From: JAICTV01 sp035634055
GTDB taxonomy: Bacteria; Planctomycetota; Phycisphaerae; Tepidisphaerales; Tepidisphaeraceae
Direction: 5' to 3'
Length of the DNA stretch: 64,000 nucleotides
NCBI GenBank assembly: GCA_035634055.1
Contig: DASQDR010000225.1
Coordinates: 25,834 to 89,833 of the forward strand
Position numbers and translations under genes: made by a program. This document shows, piece after piece, positions 8,994-16,432 of this stretch (positions are counted from its first letter, which is position 1; every line of letters starts with the position of its first letter). Under the pieces are notes generated by a model. The model saw only the letters and a list, made by a program, of their open reading frames with translations. It had not been told where the DNA came from and searched no databases.

Positions 8994-9052
8994 AAGCACG
9001 GCACGACGAAGCACGAACTCTAAAACAAATTCGAATGGCGGAAGGAGAAAAC
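8994..9052 (+). repeat. AAGCACGAA intergenic repeat, copy A
   Basis: An A-rich stretch in a GC-rich region that contains GAAGCACGAA and AACAAATTCGAATG. The same words recur in copies at 16298, 20836 and 39034, the last ones partly in reverse complement. Confidence 0.65.
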
Positions 9053-9164
9053 GCAAACGGCCCGCGGGCCCCGGCGTCATCCTTGTGGCCATCAGCTTTG
9101 TTTTCGTGGCGCAGCGAGCATCGGTGGCAGTGGTCGGTGTGAATGCCTTCCCGGAAGGAGTCCC

Positions 9165-9551
9165 ATGAAACGTCGAATCCTCTGGTCCCTGGTCGCGTTC
9201 AACGTGCTGCTGGCCGTCGCGCTGGCGATGCGGGCGACGGGTGACAACCAGGCGGTCGCGCAGGTTCGCCGGCCGGCGGACTACATCCTCATCCCCGGAG
9301 AGGTCGGCGGGGGGGCCAGCGCGGTCGTCTACATGATCGACACGACCAACGGCCTGCTGGGCGCGATGGCCTTCGACGACTCGCGCAAGGAGCTCAACAT
9401 CATGCCGCCGATCGAGCTGGCGCGCGTATTCGAGACCGCCGGACCGGGTGGCATCGGCGGGCGCGGCGGAGCGGGCGGCGCGGGCGCCGGTGGTGGAAAC
9501 CGCGGCGGGGCGGGCGGCGCGGGCGGCGGCGGGGCGGGCGGGGGACGCTAA
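9165..9551 (+). CDS. Small exported protein with Gly-rich tail
   Basis: 128 residues: a signal-anchor or signal peptide (ILWSLVAFNVLLAVALAM), a short core with VVYMIDTTNGLLGAMAFDD, and from residue about 93 a tail made almost wholly of Gly and Ala. AAGGAG lies 9 bases before the ATG. The core matches the next gene (residues VYILDNRTGLLAVFTYD), so the two are tandem paralogues. The pattern 'Y-I/L-D-x-x-x-G-L-L' suggests one propeller-like strand pair. The function is unknown. Confidence 0.7.
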   Translation: MKRRILWSLVAFNVLLAVALAMRATGDNQAVAQVRRPADYILIPGEVGGGASAVVYMIDTTNGLLGAMAFDDSRKELNIMPPIELARVFETAGPGGIGGRGGAGGAGAGGGNRGGAGGAGGGGAGGGR

Positions 9552-9614
9552 CTCTCGCGCCAAACGCGCGCCGCGCCACAGCATCGAACGCACCACCCCA
9601 TCGTGAGGCTGACC

Positions 9615-9899
9615 ATGAAGCGAAACAACGCCAACCTGAGCATCGCATTGCTCTCCCTGACCGCACTGTTGCTGGCCGCGGGCCACTGGTTCCTGCCAGC
9701 GTCGGCCCGGGCCGAGGAAGTCGTCAAGGAGCGCGATTACCAGGTCGTCACCGCCCGCGTGCAGCAGGGCGGGGACGGCGTCTACATCCTGGACAACCGG
9801 ACCGGTCTGCTGGCGGTCTTCACCTACGACCCCGCGACGCGCGCCGTCCGCCCGCGGCAAGTCCGCCAGGTTTCCGACGCGTTCCCCACCGCGCGCTGA
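9615..9899 (+). CDS. Small exported protein, paralogue of the preceding gene
   Basis: 94 residues from ATG 9615 with TGAGG ahead. It has a signal peptide (LSIALLSLTALLLAAGHWFLPASARAEE) and a mature part of about 60 residues, DGVYILDNRTGLLAVFTYDP, that lines up with the core of the upstream gene but lacks its glycine tail. It lies 63 bases downstream of that gene and is probably in the same transcript. No known domain is recognised. Confidence 0.7.
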   Translation: MKRNNANLSIALLSLTALLLAAGHWFLPASARAEEVVKERDYQVVTARVQQGGDGVYILDNRTGLLAVFTYDPATRAVRPRQVRQVSDAFPTAR

Positions 9900-10047
9900 G
9901 CCGCACGCGCGTGCGCGTGTCGCGCGTCAGCTCGCGTCGTCCGCGGGCGCGCGGGTCCAATGCAACGCGGGGTCGCTGACCGCGCGTCGTGGGGGCGGCC
10001 CGGCGGGCGCCTTGTTTGTTCGCCGTACCCAGTTGGGAGGTTCCGTT

Positions 10048-11166
10048 TTGCAACCCCGCATCGCACGCCTGGCCGAGCACGTGCTCGGCGGCGGACTGCT
10101 CACCCGGTCCGACGCCGACTACCTGACCACCGTCGCCGGCGACGACGTCGACGACCTGTTCTACTGGGCCAACAAGGTCCGCATCGCCCACGTGGGGCGC
10201 GACGTGAAGTTCTGCGCCATCGTCGCGGCGAAGGTCGGCGGGTGCAGCGAGGACTGCAAGTTCTGCGCGCAGTCCGAGCACCACGACGGCCCGGCCAAGG
10301 AGCAGGCGAAGCTCACCGACGACGAGGTCCTCAAGAGCGCCTGGCACGCGGCGGAGGTGGGGGCGGACAGCTTCGGCATCGTCAACTCCGGCCGCGGCCC
10401 GACGCGCCGCGAGCTCGAGGACTGGCTCAAGCCGATCATGATGAAGATCGCCGTAGAGGGAAAGACGCGCGCCTGCGCAACCCTGGGCGCGCTGACGCCG
10501 GAGACGGCCAGGTTCCTCTACGACTGCGGCATCCGCCGGATCAATCACAACATCGAGACGTCCGAGCGGCATTATCCCAACATCGTCACCACCCACCCTT
10601 ACGCCGAACGAATCAACACGCTGCGCGTCGCGAAGGAAGCCGGGCTGTCACTGTGCAGCGGCGGGATCTTCGGCATGGGCGAGGCGTGGGTGGACCGCCT
10701 GGACATGATGTTCACCCTGCGCGAGCTGGGCGTGGACGTGATGCCGATCAATTTCCTCAACGCCATCGGCGGCACGCCCCTGGAAGGGCAGCCGATGCTG
10801 CCGCCGATGGAGTGCCTCAAGATCATCTCGATCGCGCGGCTGGTCCTGCCGACGGCGGAGCTGAAGGTGGCCGGCGGGCGCGAAAAGGTGCTGCGCGACT
10901 TGCAGAGCTGGATCTTCTTCGCCGGAGCCGACAGCACCATGATTGGCAACTACCTCACGACCTACGGCCGAAAGCCCGAGCAGGACCACCAGATGGTGAT
11001 GGACCTCGGGCTGACGTGGCGCAGCTACGACGGCGGCGGGGTGCGGCCGGCAAGCGCGGACCCGCAGCTCAGCCGCGTGGCGCACACCGGCAAGCACCGC
11101 ATCCCGATCCTGTACGAGCGCGAAGTGACCGCGGCGGCGCCGTTTGCGGGGCCGCTGCCGGTCTGA
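10048..11166 (+). CDS. bioB: Biotin synthase
   Basis: A radical SAM enzyme that inserts sulfur into dethiobiotin, the last step of biotin synthesis. The CxxxCxxC cluster ligands are C66, C70 and C73 (CSEDCKFC), preceded by LFYWANKVR. Further family signatures are FGIVNSGRGP, RINHNIETSERHYPNI, CSGGIFGMGE and FINPI-like PINFLNAIGGTPLEG. I place the start at a TTG (10048) because GGGAGG lies 7 bases before it; a TTG at 10012 is in frame but has no ribosome site. The length of 372 residues is slightly above the family norm. It is isolated from other bio genes here. Confidence 0.95.
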   Translation: MQPRIARLAEHVLGGGLLTRSDADYLTTVAGDDVDDLFYWANKVRIAHVGRDVKFCAIVAAKVGGCSEDCKFCAQSEHHDGPAKEQAKLTDDEVLKSAWHAAEVGADSFGIVNSGRGPTRRELEDWLKPIMMKIAVEGKTRACATLGALTPETARFLYDCGIRRINHNIETSERHYPNIVTTHPYAERINTLRVAKEAGLSLCSGGIFGMGEAWVDRLDMMFTLRELGVDVMPINFLNAIGGTPLEGQPMLPPMECLKIISIARLVLPTAELKVAGGREKVLRDLQSWIFFAGADSTMIGNYLTTYGRKPEQDHQMVMDLGLTWRSYDGGGVRPASADPQLSRVAHTGKHRIPILYEREVTAAAPFAGPLPV

Positions 11167-11180
11167 TCGCGGGCGCGACG

Positions 11181-11654
11181 ATGGCCACTGCAGTTCCGCC
11201 AGCCGAGGAGAACGGCCCCGCCCGCGCGGCGGAGTACTTCCGCAGCGCCCGCGCCGCCGCCGATCGCGGTCGCTACCGCGCGGCGATCGAGCTGTACCTG
11301 GAAGGACTGCGGCGCGACCCGGACGACGTCGAGGCGCACCGGGAGCTTCGCCAGATCGCGCTGCGCCGCCGCGCGGTCGGCGGGAAGCGCGCCGGCATCT
11401 TCCGCCAGATCCGTCTCCGCCGCCGCACTCCAAGCCCGCTGGCCAACCTGCTGCACGCCGAGGAGTTGCTCGCCTACGACCCGGCGAACATTGAGTGGAT
11501 GGTTGCCGCCGCCCGCCACGCCGCCGAGGCCAGGCTGGAGGAGACCGCCGTCTGGCTGCGCGAGGAATGCCGCAAGGCGACGACGACCAACGGCGATAAG
11601 CCGGGCGCGGACCACATCCAGCCGACAACGGGCGACGAGGGAGCAGGGCGGTGA
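11181..11654 (+). CDS. Small TPR-like protein, paralogue of the N-terminus of the 16433-17848 protein
   Basis: 157 residues starting 14 bases after bioB. Residues 15-120 align along their whole length with residues 15-120 of the larger TPR protein encoded at 16433-17848: both have a 'Y/F-I-E-L-Y/F-L-x-G-L' helix, an 'A-L-K/R-R-x-A-S/V-G-G-K' segment and 'L-x-N-A/H-E-x-L-L-A-Y-D-P'. The pattern is two TPR-type helix pairs separated by a basic loop. It is a probable protein-protein interaction module of unknown partner. The C-terminal 30 residues are polar and low in complexity. Confidence 0.7.
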   Translation: MATAVPPAEENGPARAAEYFRSARAAADRGRYRAAIELYLEGLRRDPDDVEAHRELRQIALRRRAVGGKRAGIFRQIRLRRRTPSPLANLLHAEELLAYDPANIEWMVAAARHAAEARLEETAVWLREECRKATTTNGDKPGADHIQPTTGDEGAGR

Positions 11655-11744
11655 CATCGCCGGCGGCATCGCGATAATCGCTTGCCGCCGCGGTCGCGCG
11701 ACCGTGGCGGGTGTTGCTGCGTTCGACCGCTTGACCTTCTCGAC

Positions 11745-12893
11745 GTGTCGTCCGTCCCCGTCATCACCGGCCTTGGCTTGATCACGCCGCTCGGCGCCGG
11801 CGCGGACGCGACGTGGTCGGCGCTCATGGCCGAGCGGTTCATCCTGGACCACGCGCGGGCGGCGGGGCTGCCGGCGGGGCCGGGGCGGATCTTCGATCTC
11901 GCCAGCGCCGCAGCGCGCGAGGCCGTAGCTCAGGCGCGGTGGAAGGAACGTCTCGCAGCCGCGGGCGGGACGGCGCTCGTCGTGGGCACCAGCAAGGGCC
12001 CGGTCGAAACATGGCTCGCCGCCCTACCCTCAACGTCCGATAACCCCGCGGGTCACCCAGGTTCCGCGGCGGCCGGTTATGGGCTGGCTTCGCTCGCCCA
12101 GGCGGTCCGCCACGCGCTGCCGTTACTGGACGGGCCAAACCTCACGCTGTCGGCCGCGTGTGCCAGCGGACTGCACGCGCTCATCCGCGGCGCCATGATG
12201 ATCGGTCGCGGCGAGGCGGATCGCGTGCTGGTGCTGGCGGCCGAGGCGTCGGTGCACCCGTTGTTCCTCGCGAGCTTTCGCCGGCTCGGCGTGCTCCCGC
12301 GCGAGGGTCACGGCTGCCGGCCGTACGATCGGACGCGCGACGGTTTCCTAATGTCCGAGGCCGCCGCCGCCATCTGCCTGGAGCGTAACGAGCAGCCGGC
12401 GGACGCCAAGCCGCCGCAGGTCCTGGCCCGCGTGGATCGCTTCGCCTTCGGCGCCGACGCGACGCACCTGACCGGCGGCGACCCGGCGGGCGAGACGCTG
12501 CGGCACCTGCTCAGGAAGGTCATGGACGCCCGCCCGGTGGACCTGATCCACGGGCACGGGACCGGGACGTCAGTCAATGATCCAGTCGAACTGGCGGCGC
12601 TGGATGACGAGTGCTCGACGTGCCCGGGCGGCCGCGCGGCGTCGCCGCTGGTCTACTCGCACAAGGCGGCGCTCGGCCACAGCCTGGGCGTCGCGGGGCT
12701 GGTGTCGGTGGCGCTGAACTGCCTGATGCACCGGCGGGGCGCCGTCCCGCCCAACGTCCAGACGCGCGATCCGCTGCCGGCGCGGCACGTCCGGATCGCG
12801 ACCGAGGCGGTGACCATGCCCGTCCGCCGCAGCCTCGCCGCCGCCGCCGGCTTCGGCGGGCCGATGGCGGTGGTTTCGCTGGTTTCGCCTTAG
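11745..12893 (+). CDS. Beta-ketoacyl-ACP synthase (FabF/KAS II-like)
   Basis: A thiolase-fold condensing enzyme of about 382 residues. The nucleophile is C139 in AACASGLHA, and the two histidines are in HGHGTGTSVNDPVE and HKAALGHSLGVAGL. The N-terminal VITGLGLITPLG is typical of the FabF family. It should elongate an acyl chain on acyl carrier protein. The start is the GTG at 11745; in-frame codons up to 11682 give a cysteine-rich extension with no family support. No acyl carrier protein or reductase is adjacent, so it may serve either fatty acid or a specialised lipid pathway. Ordinary FabF proteins are about 410 residues, so this one is slightly short. Confidence 0.88.
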   Translation: MSSVPVITGLGLITPLGAGADATWSALMAERFILDHARAAGLPAGPGRIFDLASAAAREAVAQARWKERLAAAGGTALVVGTSKGPVETWLAALPSTSDNPAGHPGSAAAGYGLASLAQAVRHALPLLDGPNLTLSAACASGLHALIRGAMMIGRGEADRVLVLAAEASVHPLFLASFRRLGVLPREGHGCRPYDRTRDGFLMSEAAAAICLERNEQPADAKPPQVLARVDRFAFGADATHLTGGDPAGETLRHLLRKVMDARPVDLIHGHGTGTSVNDPVELAALDDECSTCPGGRAASPLVYSHKAALGHSLGVAGLVSVALNCLMHRRGAVPPNVQTRDPLPARHVRIATEAVTMPVRRSLAAAAGFGGPMAVVSLVSP

Positions 12894-12963
12894 TTTGTGA
12901 CCCGCTTCGCCCCCACACGTGCAACTTAACATAACCTTCATTATGGGACGTAGGGGGGTGAAG

Positions 12964-14043
12964 TCACTTAGCGTCGGGGGCGACGCCGCAGAGCTGCTCG
13001 AGCCGCTCGTCCATCGCCTTGCAGGCGGTCATCGGGTCGAACATTCCGAGGTTGTCCGCCAGCTCATCCTCGTAGCCGTCGGGCCGATCGAGGTGCCAGG
13101 CATCCTGGAGCTTGCTCGACAGGCTGGCGGGCGAGCCGTCGTGCATCGTGGACTCGTGGATCCGCTTGGGGATCAGCTCCGGGTAGCAGCCCGATGCTGG
13201 CACGATCGGCCAGCAGCCGGCGGCGCAGGCGCGGATGGCGCGGAAGTCGGACGGGCAGCCGTCCTTGGTGCTGACGAACACGCCGCTGGAAAGCATCGCC
13301 CGCACGTGCGCCGGCTCATCGGTCTCCGCCAGCGTCGTCCGCGGCAGGTCCGCCAGCAGTTCCTCGACCGGGCCGACGGTGATTAACTCGAACTTCTCGC
13401 CGCGACGGTTGAGGGTGGACAAAGCAGCGTTGAGGAGGCGAACGTTGGCATCGCGCGTGTCGACGAAGATGCCCCTGCGCTTCCGCTGCACCGGACCCTG
13501 CGAAAGGGTGTCTTGGATGTGCTGGAAATCGATCGGCGGGCGCATGAGCTGTGCCTTGGCGGTCAGCTCCAGCATCGGGCTCCGGCCGGAAAGCTCAGAG
13601 TGTCGGCCGACGAACGCCGAGGCGCGGGAGAGGAAATCCCGCAGGTGAAACAGCGAGTTGAACCACGTCTCGGTGGCGGCCGTCGCGGTGTTCAGGTTCG
13701 CCATGTCCAGGGCGTTATCGGACGTCGCGGTAGGGTGCGGAAGCTGGTTGCTGTGGAAGTAGACCACCGACGGCTTGCGCTGGAGGTGCGGCATCAGCCG
13801 GTACAGATCTGCGAGGTTCATGGCCTCGCTGGTGAAGAGCAAATCGACCCGGCCGACCCAGTGGCGGGTGAGCTGCTCGGCGAACCAGTGGGCGGCGACG
13901 CTGAGCCGCCGCTCGATCCGCCGCGGCGGGAGCTTGAGCAGCGTCCAGCGGTGGCGGCTGTAGTGAACGAGCGTCTCGAGCATGTTGCGCCGCCCGCCGC
14001 CGAAGAACGGCTCCAGCGCGAGGATGTCGAGCTGCCGGGACAT
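12964..14043 (-). CDS. Glycosyltransferase of the tRNA-queuosine mannosyltransferase (QTMAN/DUF3524) type
   Basis: 359 residues. The N-terminus ILALEPFFGGGRRNMLETLV is the hallmark of the DUF3524 family, whose animal member QTMAN adds mannose to queuosine in tRNA. DLLFTSEAMNLADL, VVYFHSNQLPHP and WFNSLFHLRDF are further matches to that N-terminal domain. The C-terminal half (ISTKDGCPSDFRAI-like VFVSTKDGCPSDFRAI, GCWPIVPASGCYPELIP) is a GT-B nucleotide-sugar domain. A tRNA-modifying role is inference; bacterial members are uncharacterised as far as I know. It is convergent with the ketosynthase gene, with 70 bases between the stops. Confidence 0.82.
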   Translation of the reverse strand: MSRQLDILALEPFFGGGRRNMLETLVHYSRHRWTLLKLPPRRIERRLSVAAHWFAEQLTRHWVGRVDLLFTSEAMNLADLYRLMPHLQRKPSVVYFHSNQLPHPTATSDNALDMANLNTATAATETWFNSLFHLRDFLSRASAFVGRHSELSGRSPMLELTAKAQLMRPPIDFQHIQDTLSQGPVQRKRRGIFVDTRDANVRLLNAALSTLNRRGEKFELITVGPVEELLADLPRTTLAETDEPAHVRAMLSSGVFVSTKDGCPSDFRAIRACAAGCWPIVPASGCYPELIPKRIHESTMHDGSPASLSSKLQDAWHLDRPDGYEDELADNLGMFDPMTACKAMDERLEQLCGVAPDAK

Positions 14044-14206
14044 CGTAAGTCGATTGTCGGGGAGGGTTAGGGGGATTGGAAGGGGCGCGATGCGAGGTTT
14101 CGAACCCCCCGCCGCTTCGCGCTGAATCGTCCGCCGGCTCCTCGCCCACCCCGCCCTCTCCCTTTGCGCTCTCGCCGCCCTAAGGGGGAGAGGGAGTGGC
14201 GCGTGC

Positions 14207-15754
14207 TTATGCCGTCAGGCGCTCGGCAAGGTAGCCCTTGATCTTGTCCAGCGACACGCGCTCCTGCGCCATCGTGTCGCGCTCTCGCACGGTGACGGTC
14301 TGGTCCTTCAGCGTGTCGCCGTCGACCGTGATGCAGAACGGCGTGCCGATCTCGTCCATCCGCGCGTACCGTTTGCCGATCGCCTGCTTCGGGTCGTACT
14401 CGCACGTGATCTCCTGCCGCAGGTCGAGGTAGATCTTCTCGGCCACCTCGGGCATCCCGTCCTTGTTAACGAGCGGGAAGATGCCCGCCTTGATCGGCGC
14501 GAACCTCGGCTTGATCGAGAGCATCTCCTCGGTGCCCTGCCGCCCCGGCGTGCGGCGGTAGCTCTCGCACAGCACGACCAGCACCGCGCGCGTCAGCCCG
14601 CTCGCCGGCTCGATGACGTTGGGGATGTACCGGCTCTTCGCCTTGATCTCCTCCGGCGAAAGTCCCTGCTCCTTGAGCTTGAGCTGTAGGTCCTGGTCGA
14701 AGTAGTCGAGCTTCTGCCCGCAATGCTTCTGGTGCTGCGTGAGGTCGAACTCGCCGCGGTGGGCAATCCCTTCGAGCTCGCCGAAGTTCGGGGCGGTGAA
14801 CGGGTAGAGGTACTCGATGTCCACCGTCATCTTCGAGTAGTGCGACAGCTCGTCCTCTGCGTGGTCGCGCAGGCGGAGATTGGAATCCTTCACGCCCAGC
14901 GACTTCCACCACTTCATGCGTTCGATCTTCCAGAACTCGTACCACGTGCGGGCCTCGTCCGGGTGGCAGAACCACTCCATCTCCATCTGCTCGAACTCGC
15001 GCGAGCGGAAGATGTAGTTGCGCGGGGTGACCTCGTTGCGAAAGCTCTTGCCGACCTGCGCCACGCCGAACGGCACCTTCACCCGCGTGGTGTCCACGAC
15101 GTTCTTGAAGTTGAGGAAAATGCCCTGGGCAGTTTCGGGGCGGAGGTAGGCCTTGTTCTCCTCGTCGCGGATGGGGCCCGGGTAGGTGTCGAGCATCAGG
15201 TTAAACGCGCGCGGCTCGGTCAGCGTGCCGGGCGTCTTGGTGTCGGGCCCGACGATCTTCGCGTAGGCGTCCAGCGGGAGGGTGGTCAGGACGACCTCGT
15301 TGTAGTCCGACGGGTTGCGCTTGGCGTCGCGCCTGATCTTCTTCTCGGCCGCGTCGCGGTCGTCGACGAAGGCGTAGCTGTTGCCCTGCCCGTCGGTCGG
15401 GACCAGCACCTTCACGTGGTCGGCGCGGTAGCGGCCCTTCGTCTCGCGATCGTCCACCATCGGGTCGTTGAAGCCGGCGACGTGTCCGGAGGCGTTCCAC
15501 GTCTTGGGGTGCTGGATGATCGCCGTGTCGATGCCGACCATGTCGATCGGGTGGCCGTCCGGGCCGATCGGCGGGGTGATGACCATGTTGTGCCACCACC
15601 AGTCGCGGATGTTGTTCTTCAGCAGCACGCCGAGCGGGCCATAATCCCAGAAGCCGCGGATGCCGCCGTAGATCTCGCTTGCCGGGTAGATGAAGCCGCG
15701 GCGCTTGCAGAGCGAGACGATCGATTCCATCACGTTGGCGGTTTCGGCGGGCAT
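14207..15754 (-). CDS. glyQS: Glycyl-tRNA synthetase, alpha2 type
   Basis: A class II aminoacyl-tRNA synthetase of the dimeric single-chain type, 515 residues. RGFIYPASEIYGGIRGFWDYGPLG at the N-terminus and the motif 2 region FRNEVTPRNYIFRSREFEQMEMEWF (shown here in parts) are diagnostic, together with YDQKQAIGKRY-like EYDPKQAIGKRYARMDEIGTP in the anticodon-binding end. The start is set at 15754, where GGAG lies 8 bases upstream; a longer frame to 15802 only adds repeat-derived residues. It loads glycine on tRNA in the cytoplasm. The tRNA-Gly gene of this window lies about 14 kb away. Confidence 0.96.
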   Translation of the reverse strand: MPAETANVMESIVSLCKRRGFIYPASEIYGGIRGFWDYGPLGVLLKNNIRDWWWHNMVITPPIGPDGHPIDMVGIDTAIIQHPKTWNASGHVAGFNDPMVDDRETKGRYRADHVKVLVPTDGQGNSYAFVDDRDAAEKKIRRDAKRNPSDYNEVVLTTLPLDAYAKIVGPDTKTPGTLTEPRAFNLMLDTYPGPIRDEENKAYLRPETAQGIFLNFKNVVDTTRVKVPFGVAQVGKSFRNEVTPRNYIFRSREFEQMEMEWFCHPDEARTWYEFWKIERMKWWKSLGVKDSNLRLRDHAEDELSHYSKMTVDIEYLYPFTAPNFGELEGIAHRGEFDLTQHQKHCGQKLDYFDQDLQLKLKEQGLSPEEIKAKSRYIPNVIEPASGLTRAVLVVLCESYRRTPGRQGTEEMLSIKPRFAPIKAGIFPLVNKDGMPEVAEKIYLDLRQEITCEYDPKQAIGKRYARMDEIGTPFCITVDGDTLKDQTVTVRERDTMAQERVSLDKIKGYLAERLTA

Positions 15755-15775
15755 GCGTGTGACTCCGGCGCGGGT

Positions 15776-15840
15776 AGGGGCGAGACTTGTCTCGCCCGGC
15801 ATTCGGGGGCGGACAATGGCGAGACAAGCCTCGCCCCCGA
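15776..15840 (+). repeat. Two palindromic 'GCGAGGCTTGTCTCGCC'-type repeats
   Basis: Two near-palindromes (around 15778-15803 and 15820-15837), each built on GGCGAGNCTTGNCTCGCC, lie between glyQS and rpsT. A third copy is found at 39767-39787. Confidence 0.6.
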
Positions 15841-15850
15841 CCGCAGAGCA

Positions 15851-15885
15851 ACGAAAACAGCCGCGGTCCCAAGGACCGCGGCTGT
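15851..15885 (-). terminator. Rho-independent terminator after rpsT
   Basis: A perfect 13-bp stem (15857-15869 with 15873-15885) with a 3-base loop, followed on the minus strand by TTTTCGTT. It lies 38 bases past the rpsT stop codon. Confidence 0.8.
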
Positions 15886-15922
15886 CTGTGTTCTACAGGA
15901 CCGAGGGGCTCGGGGGCGCGGG

Positions 15923-16213
15923 CTAGGCGGCCTTGGTACCACCCTTGGCGGCGCGGGCGGCATTGAGGCGCTTGGCCAGGCGGCTGCGCTTGCGGGCGGC
16001 AGTGTTCTTGTGGATCGTCCCCTTGGTGGCGACGCGGCCGAGCTTCTGCGCGACCTTGCCCAGCTCCTGCTGCGCCTTGTCGAAGTCGCCGGACGTCAGC
16101 GCGGTCGCGAACGACTTCACCTGGTTCTTGATCTCTTCCTTGCGCGAGCGGTTGCGGGCGCGGCGCTTGAGGGTCTGTCGGACGCGCTTCTTGGCGGATA
16201 ACGAGTGAGCCAC
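15923..16213 (-). CDS. rpsT: 30S ribosomal protein S20
   Basis: 96 residues, Lys/Arg-rich: AHSLSAKKRVRQTLKRRARNR at the N-terminus, GTIHKNTAARKRSRLAKRLN near the end. S20 binds 16S rRNA in the small subunit. The start codon is GTG at 16213 with GGAG 9 bases before it. It is a single gene with its own terminator downstream; S20 is usually monocistronic. Confidence 0.97.
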   Translation of the reverse strand: MAHSLSAKKRVRQTLKRRARNRSRKEEIKNQVKSFATALTSGDFDKAQQELGKVAQKLGRVATKGTIHKNTAARKRSRLAKRLNAARAAKGGTKAA

Positions 16214-16297
16214 GAGTCAGTTCTCCGTAATCGGTCGGTCTTCGCTAAAGGGGCGGTAGTTTAGGGATCGGGAGGGGAATGTCCAGCGGGAGGCAGA

Positions 16298-16432
16298 AAT
16301 TGGAAATGCCCAAGCACGAAATCCAAGACAACATCGAGTCCCAAAGCAGAAAACGCCGCACCTCAATCCTCTGCGTTTTCACCTTCCCGCATTCGATTTT
16401 GTTTCGTGCTTCGTACTTCCGATTCTCTTCCG
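16298..16432 (+). repeat. AAGCACGAA intergenic repeat, copy B (paired, inverted)
   Basis: This AT-richer block fills most of the gap between rpsT and the TPR gene. It contains AATTGGAAATGCCCAAGCACG directly and, about 80 bases on, the reverse complement of GAAGCACGAAACAAAATCGAATG. The two outward copies could pair as a long stem. Confidence 0.65.

Noticed and set aside
9960..11180. Plus-strand open frame overlapping bioB and running into the small TPR gene
   Set aside because: It is Arg/Gly/His-rich, out of frame with bioB and has no family signature. Only the part after 11181 is protein-like.
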